This document shows, in pieces, positions 16,810-25,341 of a DNA stretch of 64,000 nt. The notes under the pieces were generated by a model. The model was not told the origin of the DNA. It worked only from the letters and a program-made list of their open reading frames with translations, and searched no databases. The stretch is from an uncultured Lachnospiraceae bacterium (GTDB taxonomy: Bacteria; Bacillota; Clostridia; Lachnospirales; Lachnospiraceae): NCBI GenBank assembly GCA_910585345.1, contig CAJUDS010000007.1, positions 1 to 64,000 on the forward strand, given 5' to 3'. Position 1 is the first letter of the stretch, and every line of letters begins with the position of its first letter. The position numbers and the translations under genes are program-made.

Positions 16810-17667
16810 TCAGGCCTTATCGGCGCTTCCGAAAATATCAATTTTGCCTGCTACGATCTGTGCGCACACATCCTTGACAGGTCCTACATACTTACGGGGA
16901 TCAAACTCGGACTCTGGATTTTCCCCAACCATTTTACGGATCGTCTTGGAATATGCCGCCTTCAGTTCCGTACCAACGTTGATTTTGCTCATGCCCATCT
17001 GCACGCATCTCTTAAAATCTTCCACCGGAACACCGGAACCACCGTGCAGTACGAGAGGACACTGCGTAATCTTAACGATCTTTTCCAGTCTGTCAAAATC
17101 CAGCTTCGGTTCGCTCTTATAGAATCCATGCACCGTACCGATCGCAACTGCCAGCGCGTCGATCCCCGTCTCTTCCACATAGCGGGGCACATCATCCGGA
17201 TCGGTAAACGCAGCGGAAGCATCCGTTACCACGATGTTCTCTTCTTTCCCGCCTACCTTGCCAAGCTCCGCCTCTACAGAGCAGCCATAGTCTTTTGCAA
17301 ATTCCACGATTGCCCGGGATTCTGCGATATTCGTTTCATAATCCTTGGCGGAAGCATCCACCATAACGGAAGTAAAGCCACATTTGATCGCTTCACGGAT
17401 CAGGTCGTAATCCGTTGCATGATCCAGATGCAGACATACGGGAATCTTTACGGATTCCGCCATGCCTTTTACCATGCCTGCCACCTGATGAAGTCCTATG
17501 TATTTTACCGCTCCCATACTTGCCATCAGAATAACCGGCGAATTTTTAGACACCGCCCCCTGAATGATTCCCTGCGCGTCTTCATAGCCGTTAAAATTAA
17601 AGCCGCCCACTGCATAATGCTCTTTTCTTGTATTTGCCAGAATTTCTTTTAATGTTACCAATGCCAT
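16810..17667 (-). CDS. Class II ketose-bisphosphate aldolase (GatY/Fba type)
   Basis: A 285-residue zinc-dependent aldolase that would cleave a ketose bisphosphate to DHAP and an aldehyde. Motifs include LHLDHATDYD with a zinc His, VEAELGKVGG, AIGTVHGFY, the LHGGSGVP phosphate/zinc loop and KINVGTEL. Its length is that of the GatY/KbaY/FbaA-short group. A GatZ/KbaZ-like partner, which stabilises GatY-type enzymes in E. coli, is encoded divergently at 23929. That argues for tagatose-1,6-bisphosphate or a related substrate. It follows the ROK gene by 19 bp. Confidence 0.9.
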   Translation of the reverse strand: MALVTLKEILANTRKEHYAVGGFNFNGYEDAQGIIQGAVSKNSPVILMASMGAVKYIGLHQVAGMVKGMAESVKIPVCLHLDHATDYDLIREAIKCGFTSVMVDASAKDYETNIAESRAIVEFAKDYGCSVEAELGKVGGKEENIVVTDASAAFTDPDDVPRYVEETGIDALAVAIGTVHGFYKSEPKLDFDRLEKIVKITQCPLVLHGGSGVPVEDFKRCVQMGMSKINVGTELKAAYSKTIRKMVGENPESEFDPRKYVGPVKDVCAQIVAGKIDIFGSADKA

Positions 17668-17686
17668 GATTCTCTCTCCTTATCGT

Positions 17687-18658
17687 TTATTTCATCATCA
17701 ATTTTTCTTTTAACATCCAGTACGCGCCGTACAGAACCACTCTGTCATTCATGACCGAATATCTGACCGTATCTTCCGACACAGGCGCGAGGCTTCTTTC
17801 CCTGAGCGTTTGCATCATCGTATCGTGGAAAAATTTCTTTGCCTTTGTCAGACCGCCGCCCAGCACAACTGCCTCCGGGTCAAACAAATTCAGGAAATTG
17901 CTGATGCCGATTCCCAGATAACGTCCTTCTCTTTCGAAGCATTCCAGTGCGTACGCATCGCCTTTCTCCGCCGCTTCGGTCAGAATCCTGCCTTCAATTT
18001 TTTCGGGATCATAGCCGATGGAATCGAACACTTCGTTCTGAACTCCCCGCGCCATATCGTCCTTCATCCGCCGGTTGACCGCCGTGCCCGAAGCATACAG
18101 CTCAAAACATCCCTTGGACCCGCACGGACAGGGCAGTCCCTCCGGTTCAATGCTCATATGCCCTACCTCGCCGGCAATGTCGTGACTGCCATGGTAGATC
18201 TGTCCGTTGACGATCAGCCCGCCGCCGCATCCGGTGCTGACTGTCATATACAAGATATTCTGCAGCCCTTTGGCCACGCCGCATCTCACTTCGGCCAGCG
18301 CCCCTAAATTACCGTCGTTTTCCAGGTAAACCGGTTTGCAGAAATCATCTTCCAGACGCTTTACAATCGGAAAATTATGCCAGCCCATCAGCGGCGCATG
18401 GACAATAATCCCCTCGTTCACCTTCAGCGGACCCGGACTGCCTACGCCGATGCCGGTCACTTCGTCCATGTTCACGCCGAAATGCCCGATAATATGCAGC
18501 AGTACATCCTTTGTATTCTGGTATACGGCTTCTTCTCCCTTAAATGTCTGGGATTTTGCCACATAGAAATAATCCTCCACCGCCTGGCCGTCCTCCGTAA
18601 ACAGAGCGCCTGTCGTCTTGGTTCCGCCGATATCCATAATCAAAAAATATTTATTCAT
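17687..18658 (-). CDS. ROK-family sugar kinase
   Basis: A 323-residue ROK kinase without the N-terminal HTH of ROK repressors, so an enzyme rather than a regulator. The ATP motif DIGGTKTTGALF is at residues 9-20, ENDGNLGALAE follows near 135, and the zinc-binding segment GH near residue 180 with CPCGSKGCFE follows. Family substrates include glucose, allose, fructose and N-acetyl sugars. Position directly after the ABC permease suggests it phosphorylates the incoming sugar, as AlsK does in the E. coli allose operon. That parallel is inference. Confidence 0.9.
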   Translation of the reverse strand: MNKYFLIMDIGGTKTTGALFTEDGQAVEDYFYVAKSQTFKGEEAVYQNTKDVLLHIIGHFGVNMDEVTGIGVGSPGPLKVNEGIIVHAPLMGWHNFPIVKRLEDDFCKPVYLENDGNLGALAEVRCGVAKGLQNILYMTVSTGCGGGLIVNGQIYHGSHDIAGEVGHMSIEPEGLPCPCGSKGCFELYASGTAVNRRMKDDMARGVQNEVFDSIGYDPEKIEGRILTEAAEKGDAYALECFEREGRYLGIGISNFLNLFDPEAVVLGGGLTKAKKFFHDTMMQTLRERSLAPVSEDTVRYSVMNDRVVLYGAYWMLKEKLMMK

Positions 18659-18676
18659 CCGTATGTATTCCTTTTT

Positions 18677-19663
18677 TTAGTTTCTGCCACGTTTCTGCGC
18701 CATATCAAGCACAACCGCCAAAATGATGATGCAGCCGATTACCACGTTCTGCCAGTAAGAATAAATCTGCAGCAGGTCCATACCTGTCTTGATAACTGCG
18801 ATTACCGCGCAGCCGAACATGGCTCTTGCAACCGAACCGGTACCGCCGGAAAGACTGGTGCCGCCCAGTACTGTCGAAGCAATGGCAAACATCTCATAGG
18901 TATCGCCCGCATTCGGCTGTCCGTTCTGCAGCTTGGAAGCGATACAGATACCGCACAGACCGGCCGTAATACTGCACAGCATATGGCTGAGCATTGTGAC
19001 TTTGCGCACGTTAATACCACTCAGATGCGCTACGTTCCGGTTACTTCCCACTGCAAACACATGACGGCCGAAAACAGTCTGGGAAAGAAGGATATGCATA
19101 AATGCCACTACAATAATCGTAAAAATAACAACGACCGGAATCGCGCCGTTCGGCATGGACGCCGTAGGCAGAATACGCTTTGCCCCAAGGTAGGAAAAGC
19201 TGTCCGGAAGTCCGTATACCGGCTGTCCGCCTGTCATAATAAAAGCAACGCCACGCAGGGCAGTCATAGTTGAAAGGGTACAAATCATCGGTATTACGTC
19301 AAGGTAGGCAATCAGTACGCCGTTGATTACGCCGCAGATTCCTCCTACGACAATACCGGTCACAATCAGCAGGCAAATGGCAAACGGCACATTCATATTC
19401 GGAAACATCAATCCTGCATAAGATGCAACAATGCCCGCCACGCCCGCTACGGAACCAACGGAAATATCAATTCCCCCCAGAATGATAACATAGGTCAGAC
19501 CTGACGCAAGCAATGCATTGGTACACATCTGCGATAAAATGTTACTTACGTTTCTGGAACTGAAAAATGTATTGCTGGCAATGCCAAATCCAATACAAAG
19601 CAAAACCAAAACAACTACCACAATATTTTCACTTACTAATTTTTTTACTTTTACACTGTCCAT
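18677..19663 (-). CDS. ABC sugar transporter permease (RbsC-like)
   Basis: A 328-residue polytopic membrane protein of the RbsC/BPD_transp_2 family with about eight to ten hydrophobic segments. Family-type segments include VIILGGIDISVGSVAG (near 55), SNRNVAHLSGINV (near 215) and the GGTSLSGGTGSV motif near 270, which lies in the cytoplasmic loop that contacts the ATPase. It is encoded 21 bp after the ATPase gene and 18 bp before the ROK kinase gene. It would form the channel of a monosaccharide importer. Confidence 0.92.
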   Translation of the reverse strand: MDSVKVKKLVSENIVVVVLVLLCIGFGIASNTFFSSRNVSNILSQMCTNALLASGLTYVIILGGIDISVGSVAGVAGIVASYAGLMFPNMNVPFAICLLIVTGIVVGGICGVINGVLIAYLDVIPMICTLSTMTALRGVAFIMTGGQPVYGLPDSFSYLGAKRILPTASMPNGAIPVVVIFTIIVVAFMHILLSQTVFGRHVFAVGSNRNVAHLSGINVRKVTMLSHMLCSITAGLCGICIASKLQNGQPNAGDTYEMFAIASTVLGGTSLSGGTGSVARAMFGCAVIAVIKTGMDLLQIYSYWQNVVIGCIIILAVVLDMAQKRGRN

Positions 19664-19684
19664 TTTTTATACCTTCCTATCTCA

Positions 19685-21184
19685 TTAACTGGCATCGCTT
19701 GTAATACTTGCAAGGTTAATCAGGTTCTGTTCATTGATCTCGTCTGCAGTCACCTCGCCGCTGATCCGGCCTTCTCTCATTACGATCACTCTGTCCGCCA
19801 CGCCGATGATCTCAGGCATTTCCGAAGAGATCATAATAATTGCACCGCCGTTTTCCACAAAGTCATTCATCAACGCGTAAAATTCCGAACGTGCATTGAC
19901 GTCAATTCCCCTCGTAGGTTCATCCAGAATCAGAATATTGGAATCGGCTGCCAGCCATTTCCCCAGAATAACTTTCTGCTGGTTGCCGCCGGATAAGGTG
20001 CTCAATATAGTATACATATCCGGTGCTTTCACCTTCAGCTTTTCCATATATTCTTTGGCCATCTGTTTTTCCCATGCTTTATTGACAAAACCCAATTTCT
20101 TACAGTGCGCCGAAAGACTGGGCAGAGATGTATTCTCAACAATATTTTTTGCCAGCAGAAGTCCGGTCCTGCGCCTGTCCTCCGTTACCAGCCCCACATT
20201 GTGCGCGATTGCCTGCTTGGGATTGGAAAACTCCACTTCCTTCCCTTCCAGGAAAATCTTTCCGGAATCAATCTTCGTTGCCCCGAAGACCGCTTCCATA
20301 ACCTCCGTCCTGCCTGCGCCCACCAGACCTGAAAAGCCTAATATTTCACCGGCATACGCCGTAAAGGAAATATCCTGGAATACGCCTTCCTGGCAGAGAT
20401 TTTCCACCCGCAGCATTTCTTTTCCCCGGGTATGTTTATGTTTATTGTAATAATCTCCCATCTCACGTCCCACCATGCTGTTGACGATCTGTTTCTCCGT
20501 CACATCCTTCACCATCATGGTGTCTACCTTACAACCGTCGCGCAGTACGGTAACCCTCTCGCAGATTGCCGTCAACTCTTTCAGCCGATGGGTAATATAA
20601 ATGATTGCCACGTTTTTCTCTTTCAGAATACGAACCTGCTCAAATAATGCGTCAATCTCATGTTCTGAGAGAGAAGAAGTCGGCTCATCCATTACAACCA
20701 GCTTTGCATTTTGGGAAATTACCTTGGCAATCTCTATCATCTGCTGCTGCGCCGCATTCAGATCTCCCGCAATTTCCGTGGCTTTCAGATTTACTTTCAT
20801 GAAATCCAGAATATCCTGCGTTTCCTTATTCATCCGCGCCATGTCCAGCAGCCCGCTTTTCTTTTTCTTTTCGCGGCCCAGCCATACATTCTGCGCAACC
20901 GTCAGATCCTTGGCGATACTCAGCTCCTGATGAATTACCGCGATACCAGCCTCAATCGCCTGACCGGGCGCCGTAAAATTCATCTCTTTCCCTTCGAAAA
21001 TCACTTTCCCTTCCGTAGGCGTATAGACGCCGGAAATAATCTTAATCAGCGTGGACTTTCCAGCGCCGTTTTCCCCAACCAGCGTATGTACCTCCCCCGG
21101 GTAGAAATCCGCCGAAACATCCGTCAGCGCTTTCACGCCGGGAAATGTCTTGCTTATATTTTTTACCTGTAAAATCGGTTCCAT
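19685..21184 (-). CDS. ABC sugar transporter ATP-binding protein (RbsA-like)
   Basis: A 499-residue ATPase with two tandem ABC domains. Domain 1 has Walker A GENGAGKSTLIKI near residue 38 and Walker B LVVMDEPTSSLS. Domain 2 has the degenerate GLVGAGRTEVMEAVFG in place of a classic Walker A, and signature LSGGNQQKVILGKWL with ILDEPTRGID. This asymmetry is standard for RbsA/MglA/XylG proteins. A 175-bp gap with a stem-loop separates it from the binding-protein gene. It energises import of the operon's sugar. Confidence 0.93.
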   Translation of the reverse strand: MEPILQVKNISKTFPGVKALTDVSADFYPGEVHTLVGENGAGKSTLIKIISGVYTPTEGKVIFEGKEMNFTAPGQAIEAGIAVIHQELSIAKDLTVAQNVWLGREKKKKSGLLDMARMNKETQDILDFMKVNLKATEIAGDLNAAQQQMIEIAKVISQNAKLVVMDEPTSSLSEHEIDALFEQVRILKEKNVAIIYITHRLKELTAICERVTVLRDGCKVDTMMVKDVTEKQIVNSMVGREMGDYYNKHKHTRGKEMLRVENLCQEGVFQDISFTAYAGEILGFSGLVGAGRTEVMEAVFGATKIDSGKIFLEGKEVEFSNPKQAIAHNVGLVTEDRRRTGLLLAKNIVENTSLPSLSAHCKKLGFVNKAWEKQMAKEYMEKLKVKAPDMYTILSTLSGGNQQKVILGKWLAADSNILILDEPTRGIDVNARSEFYALMNDFVENGGAIIMISSEMPEIIGVADRVIVMREGRISGEVTADEINEQNLINLASITSDAS

Positions 21185-21233
21185 ATTTTATACCTCTACA
21201 TAAAAAAGAATTTTGCCTGCGATCATTCTTTCT

Positions 21234-21269
21234 GTTGGATAAGGGAGCCGGACAGCTCCGCCTTCCAAC
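21234..21269 (-). other. Intercistronic stem-loop between binding-protein and ATPase genes
   Basis: On the minus strand GTTGGA and TCCAAC, plus an inner GGAGC/GCTCC pairing, form an interrupted hairpin with no T-run after it. Such structures downstream of binding-protein genes commonly protect upstream mRNA and raise binding-protein levels relative to the rest of the transporter. That role is inferred. Confidence 0.5.
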
Positions 21270-21359
21270 AAAAAACACTGCCCGAGCAGACCACAATCCG
21301 CCCGGACAGCTTCCTACTCTTCAAAGTAATTACTGCTTATATGTTTTTTACCACTCTAC

Positions 21360-22403
21360 TTAGTCAGCAGCATTCTCTTTTGTAATGATGTACGGCTCGA
21401 TAAAGATCTGAGGTTCGGTTACGGAACCTGTAGACATATAATTGATCATCTCGTCTACGATAGTGGAACCGATCACCTTCGGATTCTGGGAAATTTCAGA
21501 TACCCAGTACTTTCCGTTTTCTTCACTGAGGATCGCTTCTTTGGACTCCGGATTTCCGTCAAATCCGATAATCATACAATCAGAACCTGCTGCCTTGATG
21601 GAAGCCATAGCGCCTGTTGCCGCCGGATCGCCTACGCAGAATACAGCTTTTACTTCCGGATTCGTTGTCAGAATGTTTTCCATGATCTTCTGCGCTTCGT
21701 TTGCATCACCCTTATAGTCATAACCGGATAATACATTTCTGTCTGCTCCTTCCAGAGCTGCCAGTGCGCCGTTCTCTCTGTCAACGCAGGAAGATGCTGT
21801 CGCATAGCCGATGATTGCAACGGTATCGCCGTCTTCTGTCAGACGGATCAGTTCTTCTCCGCCAAGCTCGCCGCCCTTATAGTTGTCTGTACCGACAAAG
21901 CAGTTGATCGCATCGGATTCCGATGTACAGTCAAATGTAAACATAGCCACGCCGTCTGCATCTGCATTCTCAATTGCCGGTTTTACCCCTGCCGCATCGT
22001 TGCAGGCAAGTGCGATAGCGTTGCAGCCGTCTGCTGTCAGCGTCTCAACCTTCTGTGTTGCGATTACGGGATCCAGACTTGCATCCAGTACGGAATAAGA
22101 ACCGATTCCCTTTGCTTCGCATTCTTCCTCAATACCCTGCTGAATCAACTGATAGAAGGTATGCTCAAAAGAACCTACTACAAATCCGAATTTCATATCG
22201 GCTACGTCCATAGACGCTGCGTCGCCTGCAGCTTCTGCCGCCGGAGCTTCCTCTTCTGCTGCCGGAGCTTCTTCTTCTGCCGCCGGAGCCTCTTCTTCTG
22301 CCGCCGGAGCCTCTGCCGCAGGTGCCTGCTGCTGTCCGCAGCCAGCCAGCATGGTCATTACCATTGCTGTACATACAAGTGCACTTACAAGTTTCTTTTT
22401 CAT
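21360..22403 (-). CDS. Sugar-binding lipoprotein of the ABC importer
   Basis: A 347-residue periplasmic-binding-protein-1-like (RbsB family) sugar receptor. A lipoprotein signal ends in LAGC (Cys22), so the mature protein should be anchored to the outer face of the membrane. It is followed by a low-complexity Ala/Pro/Glu linker (residues about 27-62) made of repeated EEAPAAE units, then the two-lobed receptor domain starting MDVADMKFGFVVGSFEHTF. VFCVGDPAATGA and MIIGFDGNPES are family-like. It is the first gene of the ten-gene operon, directly behind the promoter at 22501-22529. Confidence 0.93.
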   Translation of the reverse strand: MKKKLVSALVCTAMVMTMLAGCGQQQAPAAEAPAAEEEAPAAEEEAPAAEEEAPAAEAAGDAASMDVADMKFGFVVGSFEHTFYQLIQQGIEEECEAKGIGSYSVLDASLDPVIATQKVETLTADGCNAIALACNDAAGVKPAIENADADGVAMFTFDCTSESDAINCFVGTDNYKGGELGGEELIRLTEDGDTVAIIGYATASSCVDRENGALAALEGADRNVLSGYDYKGDANEAQKIMENILTTNPEVKAVFCVGDPAATGAMASIKAAGSDCMIIGFDGNPESKEAILSEENGKYWVSEISQNPKVIGSTIVDEMINYMSTGSVTEPQIFIEPYIITKENAAD

Positions 22404-22472
22404 TTCGTCCTCCTTATGATGAATGATTTTTTACAAAACAATTGCCAACCAAATACCAGATTTCTCTCATTA

Positions 22473-22490
22473 TTTCGTTTGCTTTCGTTT
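22473..22490. promoter_or_regulatory. Putative DeoR operator O1
   Basis: TTTCGTTTGCTTTCGTTT, two direct TTTCGTTT units spaced by GC. The identical 18 bp occurs at 23887-23904 before the GatZ-like gene. Here it lies just downstream of the predicted transcription start of the importer operon, a repressing position. Direct repeats of TTTC-type units are known for AgaR/DeoR-family regulators; assignment to the adjacent DeoR gene is inference. Confidence 0.7.
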
Positions 22491-22500
22491 TGTTATGATT

Positions 22501-22529
22501 ATTATGTTTCTTTTGGTTTCATTTGTCAA
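22501..22529 (-). promoter_or_regulatory. Promoter of the sugar operon
   Basis: On the minus strand TTGACA (22529-22524), a 17-bp spacer and CATAAT (22506-22501) form a near-consensus sigma-A promoter. The spacer contains a looser operator-like TTTCTTTTGGTTTCATTT (plus strand, 22507-22524), so a repressor could cover both the core promoter and O1. Confidence 0.8.
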
Positions 22530-22789
22530 TGATTTTGAAATCATATATTACAATTTTGTGCATAATATACTGTTTTTGCACTCACTTTTTGTCTAATTAT
22601 ACCACTAAAATATTTCAATTACTTTCAAATATTTCCAAAATATGTCTGGTTTGTTATTACGGCTTTCCCTATGGCGATACGCCCCGCCGCTTCTGCCCGC
22701 AGGCAAGCGCGCAGGGGAAAAACTTTTTCCTGCCCGCCGCGCCCCATGCGCCGCCTTAGTGGCATAATCCTCTGCATGGAGCTGCGCAT
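22530..22789. other. Non-coding interval between sugar-operon promoter and deoR terminator
   Basis: AT-rich next to the promoter, then abruptly GC-rich from about 22665 to 22760. A CAGGGGAAAAA/TTTTTCCTG hairpin near 22710 is visible. No gene with a ribosome-binding site was found; the ORF crossing it on the plus strand runs into deoR antisense and looks spurious. Confidence 0.5.
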
Positions 22790-22820
22790 AAAAAAAGAAT
22801 CCTGCTATGCAGGATTCTTC
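22790..22820 (-). terminator. deoR terminator
   Basis: On the minus strand AGAATCCTGC, ATA loop, GCAGGATTCT followed by T residues. It lies about 90 bp after the deoR stop and isolates deoR from the downstream importer operon. Confidence 0.87.
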
Positions 22821-22910
22821 CTCTGCGCCATGCCGTTTTCACGGCAAAGTCTCTCCCCGGCGCAGCGCACGATATCGTTTTCTTCACATTTCCCTATGTA
22901 TGACGCCGCG

Positions 22911-23672
22911 TCAGTATACAATCACTCCCATTCTGCGGATATTTTCCACGATTTCCTCATCCGCCTTTGAATCTGTCACCAGACAGTCTATCTCATCCAT
23001 ATCAGCTACTTTCGAAAGCAGGATCCTGCCGAATTTGGAGGAATCCGCCAGGAGATAATGCTCTCTGCTGTTCCGCATCATACTCTGTTTCACTTCCGCT
23101 TCCAGCACATTGGGCGTCGTAACGCCTTTGGTTAGGCTGATACCGTTGCTGCCCATAAACAGTTTGTCCGCATTCATAGAGTTCAGCATATTATTGGTAT
23201 AAGGCCCTACGCATGACAAAATCTTCTTTCTGTACTGTCCTCCTGCAAATACTACATCATATTCCGAATTTTCGCGGAAAACATCCGCAATATTAAAAGC
23301 GTTCGTGATAATCGTCAGCCCTCGTATCTTCTTCTCCACAATCAGCTTGGCCAGCTCCTGGGTTGTGGAACCCGCATCGATAATCAGCGAATTGCCCTCT
23401 TCGATAAACCGGACTGCCTTCTCTGCAATTTCGCGTTTCCGCTCTATATTGACAGTTTCTTTTTCATCCTCGCCCTCTTCCTTCTGGCTCATGCCGATGC
23501 CCATAGCGCCGCCATAAGTGCGTTTGATCTCTCCCCGCCTGCTGAGCTCGTTCAAATCCTTTCTGATCGTTACCGCGGAAACCCCAAATACTTCCGAAAG
23601 TTCCGCCACCGTAATCTGCGGCTTCTGTGTAATATATTCCAAAATCCTCTGTTTTCTTTCGCTGTAAAACAT
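22911..23672 (-). CDS. DeoR-family transcriptional regulator
   Basis: A 253-residue DeoR/GlpR-type regulator. The N-terminal winged HTH contains ITVAELSEVFGVSAVTIRKDL (split here as AELSEVFGVSA then VTIRKDLNELSRRGEI). The C-terminal sugar-phosphate sensor domain includes LIIDAGSTTQELA, TIITNAFNIA, FAGGQYR and LADSSKFGR. The family usually binds phosphorylated sugar intermediates. It lies between the importer operon and the divergent GatZ-like gene; the repeated TTTCGTTT elements at both are its likely operators. Confidence 0.93.
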   Translation of the reverse strand: MFYSERKQRILEYITQKPQITVAELSEVFGVSAVTIRKDLNELSRRGEIKRTYGGAMGIGMSQKEEGEDEKETVNIERKREIAEKAVRFIEEGNSLIIDAGSTTQELAKLIVEKKIRGLTIITNAFNIADVFRENSEYDVVFAGGQYRKKILSCVGPYTNNMLNSMNADKLFMGSNGISLTKGVTTPNVLEAEVKQSMMRNSREHYLLADSSKFGRILLSKVADMDEIDCLVTDSKADEEIVENIRRMGVIVY

Positions 23673-23858
23673 AGACCCTCCTGCTTTTTTAATATGCTTT
23701 TTCTAATACTAATCTTTTTTATTTTTACTTGTCAAATTTTTTCTTTATAAATCAACGCCGAATCCAGATATTTCCGCAGAAATGGCCAAAAAAGGCCCGC
23801 CTGCATCTGCGCACCTTTTGGAAATCAATTTCCCCTTTTCTTTTTCCATAATCCGTGC

Positions 23859-23904
23859 TATGATAAATAAAATTGCAAGTTCTCTTTTTCGTTTGCTTTC
23901 GTTT
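23859..23904 (+). promoter_or_regulatory. GatZ-like gene promoter region with operator O2
   Basis: A TATGAT -10-like hexamer at 23859-23864 has only a weak -35. The 18-bp element TTTCGTTTGCTTTCGTTT follows at 23887-23904, in the predicted 5' untranslated region and identical to O1. The site sits 25 bp before the start codon, consistent with repression by blocking transcription. Confidence 0.6.
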
Positions 23905-23928
23905 GTATAGGAATAGGAGGACTTAACA

Positions 23929-25245
23929 ATGAACAATCCAATTTTAAGCATTGCAGAAAACAGAAAAAGAGGGATTCCCGTAGGAATTCCCTCTTATTGT
24001 ACTGCCAACAGCCTCGTACTGGAAGCGCTGATGGAACAGGGCCGCCGCTTCGGAGACTATCTCCTTGTGGAGGCAACCGCAAACCAGGTTAACCAGTTCG
24101 GCGGTTACACCAACATGAAACCCGCAGACTACCGGGATTATATTTTCGATCTCGCACGTGAAACCGGCTTTCCGGAAGAAAAGATCATTCTCGGCGGCGA
24201 CCACCTGGGCCCTCTCACCTGGGCTGACGAACCGGAATCCACCGCCATGGAAAAGGCAGAAGAATTGGTAAGACAGTTCGTATTGGCCGGCTATAAAAAA
24301 ATACATCTGGACACCAGTATGCGTCTGGGCGACGACGACCCCAACGCGCCGCTGGAAGACGCCGTCATTGCAGCCAGAGGCGCACGATTAATGAAAGTAT
24401 GCGAAGCGGCTTATGAAGAATTGGCGGCAAAAAACCCCGGCGAGATGCATCCGGCCTATATTATCGGCAGTGAAGTGCCCATTCCCGGCGGCTCCCAGGA
24501 ACATGAGGACAGCATCAGCGTCACCAAGCCGGAAGCGCTGGCAGACACCATCGCCGCATACAGAAAAGCCTTTGACGAGGCCGGACTCTCTTCTGCCTTC
24601 CAGTATATTGCCGGTGTGGTTGTGCAGCCCGGCGTGGAATTTGGTGATTCTGATGTCTTTTATTACAACCGGCAGAATGCCGTTCCTCTCATTTCTTCCA
24701 TGAGCCGGTATCCTGGTCTTATTTTAGAGGGGCATTCCACCGATTATCAGACGCCCGCCTCTCTAAAAGAAATGGTGGAAGACGGTATCGCCATCCTGAA
24801 AGTAGGCCCCGCTCTGACTTATTCCCTCCGGGAGGGTCTTTTTGCTCTCAGCGAAATGGAAAAACTGCTGATCGCAGAAGAAAAACGGGCCAATTTTACC
24901 GAAGTGCTGGAAGACATCATGCTGGCAAATCCCAAAGACTGGCAGAAACATTATCACGGGACCGAAGAAGAACTGAAGCTGAAGAGAAAATACAGCTACT
25001 CCGACAGATGCCGTTACTACTTCTCCCGCCCGGAAATTACGGAAACGATTGAAACATTATTTTCCAATATGGAAACGGTTTCCATTCCGCTCAGTATGCT
25101 CCACCAGTTCATGCCTCTGCAGTACAGCAGAATATGCAAAGGTCTTCTCTCGCCCCAGCCAAGGGCGCTTGTAAAAGACTATGTCGTATGTCTCGCAGAA
25201 CACTATAATTACGCGACACACATCAATTATCAATATCCGGTATAA
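23929..25245 (+). CDS. GatZ/KbaZ-like tagatose-bisphosphate aldolase accessory subunit
   Basis: A 438-residue protein of the D-tagatose-1,6-bisphosphate aldolase non-catalytic subunit family (GatZ/KbaZ). Family-like segments are IPSYCTANSLVLEALM, ILGGDHLGPLTW, HLDTSMRLGDD, IGSEVPIPGGSQE and LEGHSTDYQTP. In E. coli such proteins stabilise the class II aldolase subunit; the likely partner is encoded at 16810-17667. The ribosome-binding site TAGGAGG lies 9 nt upstream of ATG. Divergent transcription from deoR and a shared operator tie it to the sugar operon. Confidence 0.9.
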   Translation: MNNPILSIAENRKRGIPVGIPSYCTANSLVLEALMEQGRRFGDYLLVEATANQVNQFGGYTNMKPADYRDYIFDLARETGFPEEKIILGGDHLGPLTWADEPESTAMEKAEELVRQFVLAGYKKIHLDTSMRLGDDDPNAPLEDAVIAARGARLMKVCEAAYEELAAKNPGEMHPAYIIGSEVPIPGGSQEHEDSISVTKPEALADTIAAYRKAFDEAGLSSAFQYIAGVVVQPGVEFGDSDVFYYNRQNAVPLISSMSRYPGLILEGHSTDYQTPASLKEMVEDGIAILKVGPALTYSLREGLFALSEMEKLLIAEEKRANFTEVLEDIMLANPKDWQKHYHGTEEELKLKRKYSYSDRCRYYFSRPEITETIETLFSNMETVSIPLSMLHQFMPLQYSRICKGLLSPQPRALVKDYVVCLAEHYNYATHINYQYPV

Positions 25246-25261
25246 TTTCCGGCATCCAACA

Positions 25262-25308
25262 AAAAGCTCCGCCATATCCTTTCACAGGATATGGCGGAGC
25301 TTGATTTT
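25262..25308. terminator. Bidirectional terminator after the GatZ-like gene
   Basis: A 14-bp stem, GCTCCGCCATATCC pairing with GGATATGGCGGAGC, with a 7-nt loop. It is flanked by A5 on the left and a TTGATTTT run on the right. It lies between converging genes and can serve both. Confidence 0.88.
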
Positions 25309-25341
25309 ACATTAGCATAAAGCCCAACCGGACATAAGCGT

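Noticed and set aside
22671..22970. A plus-strand ORF in the gap between the sugar operon and deoR
   Set aside because: It is GC-driven, crosses the deoR terminator and runs antisense into deoR; no start signal.
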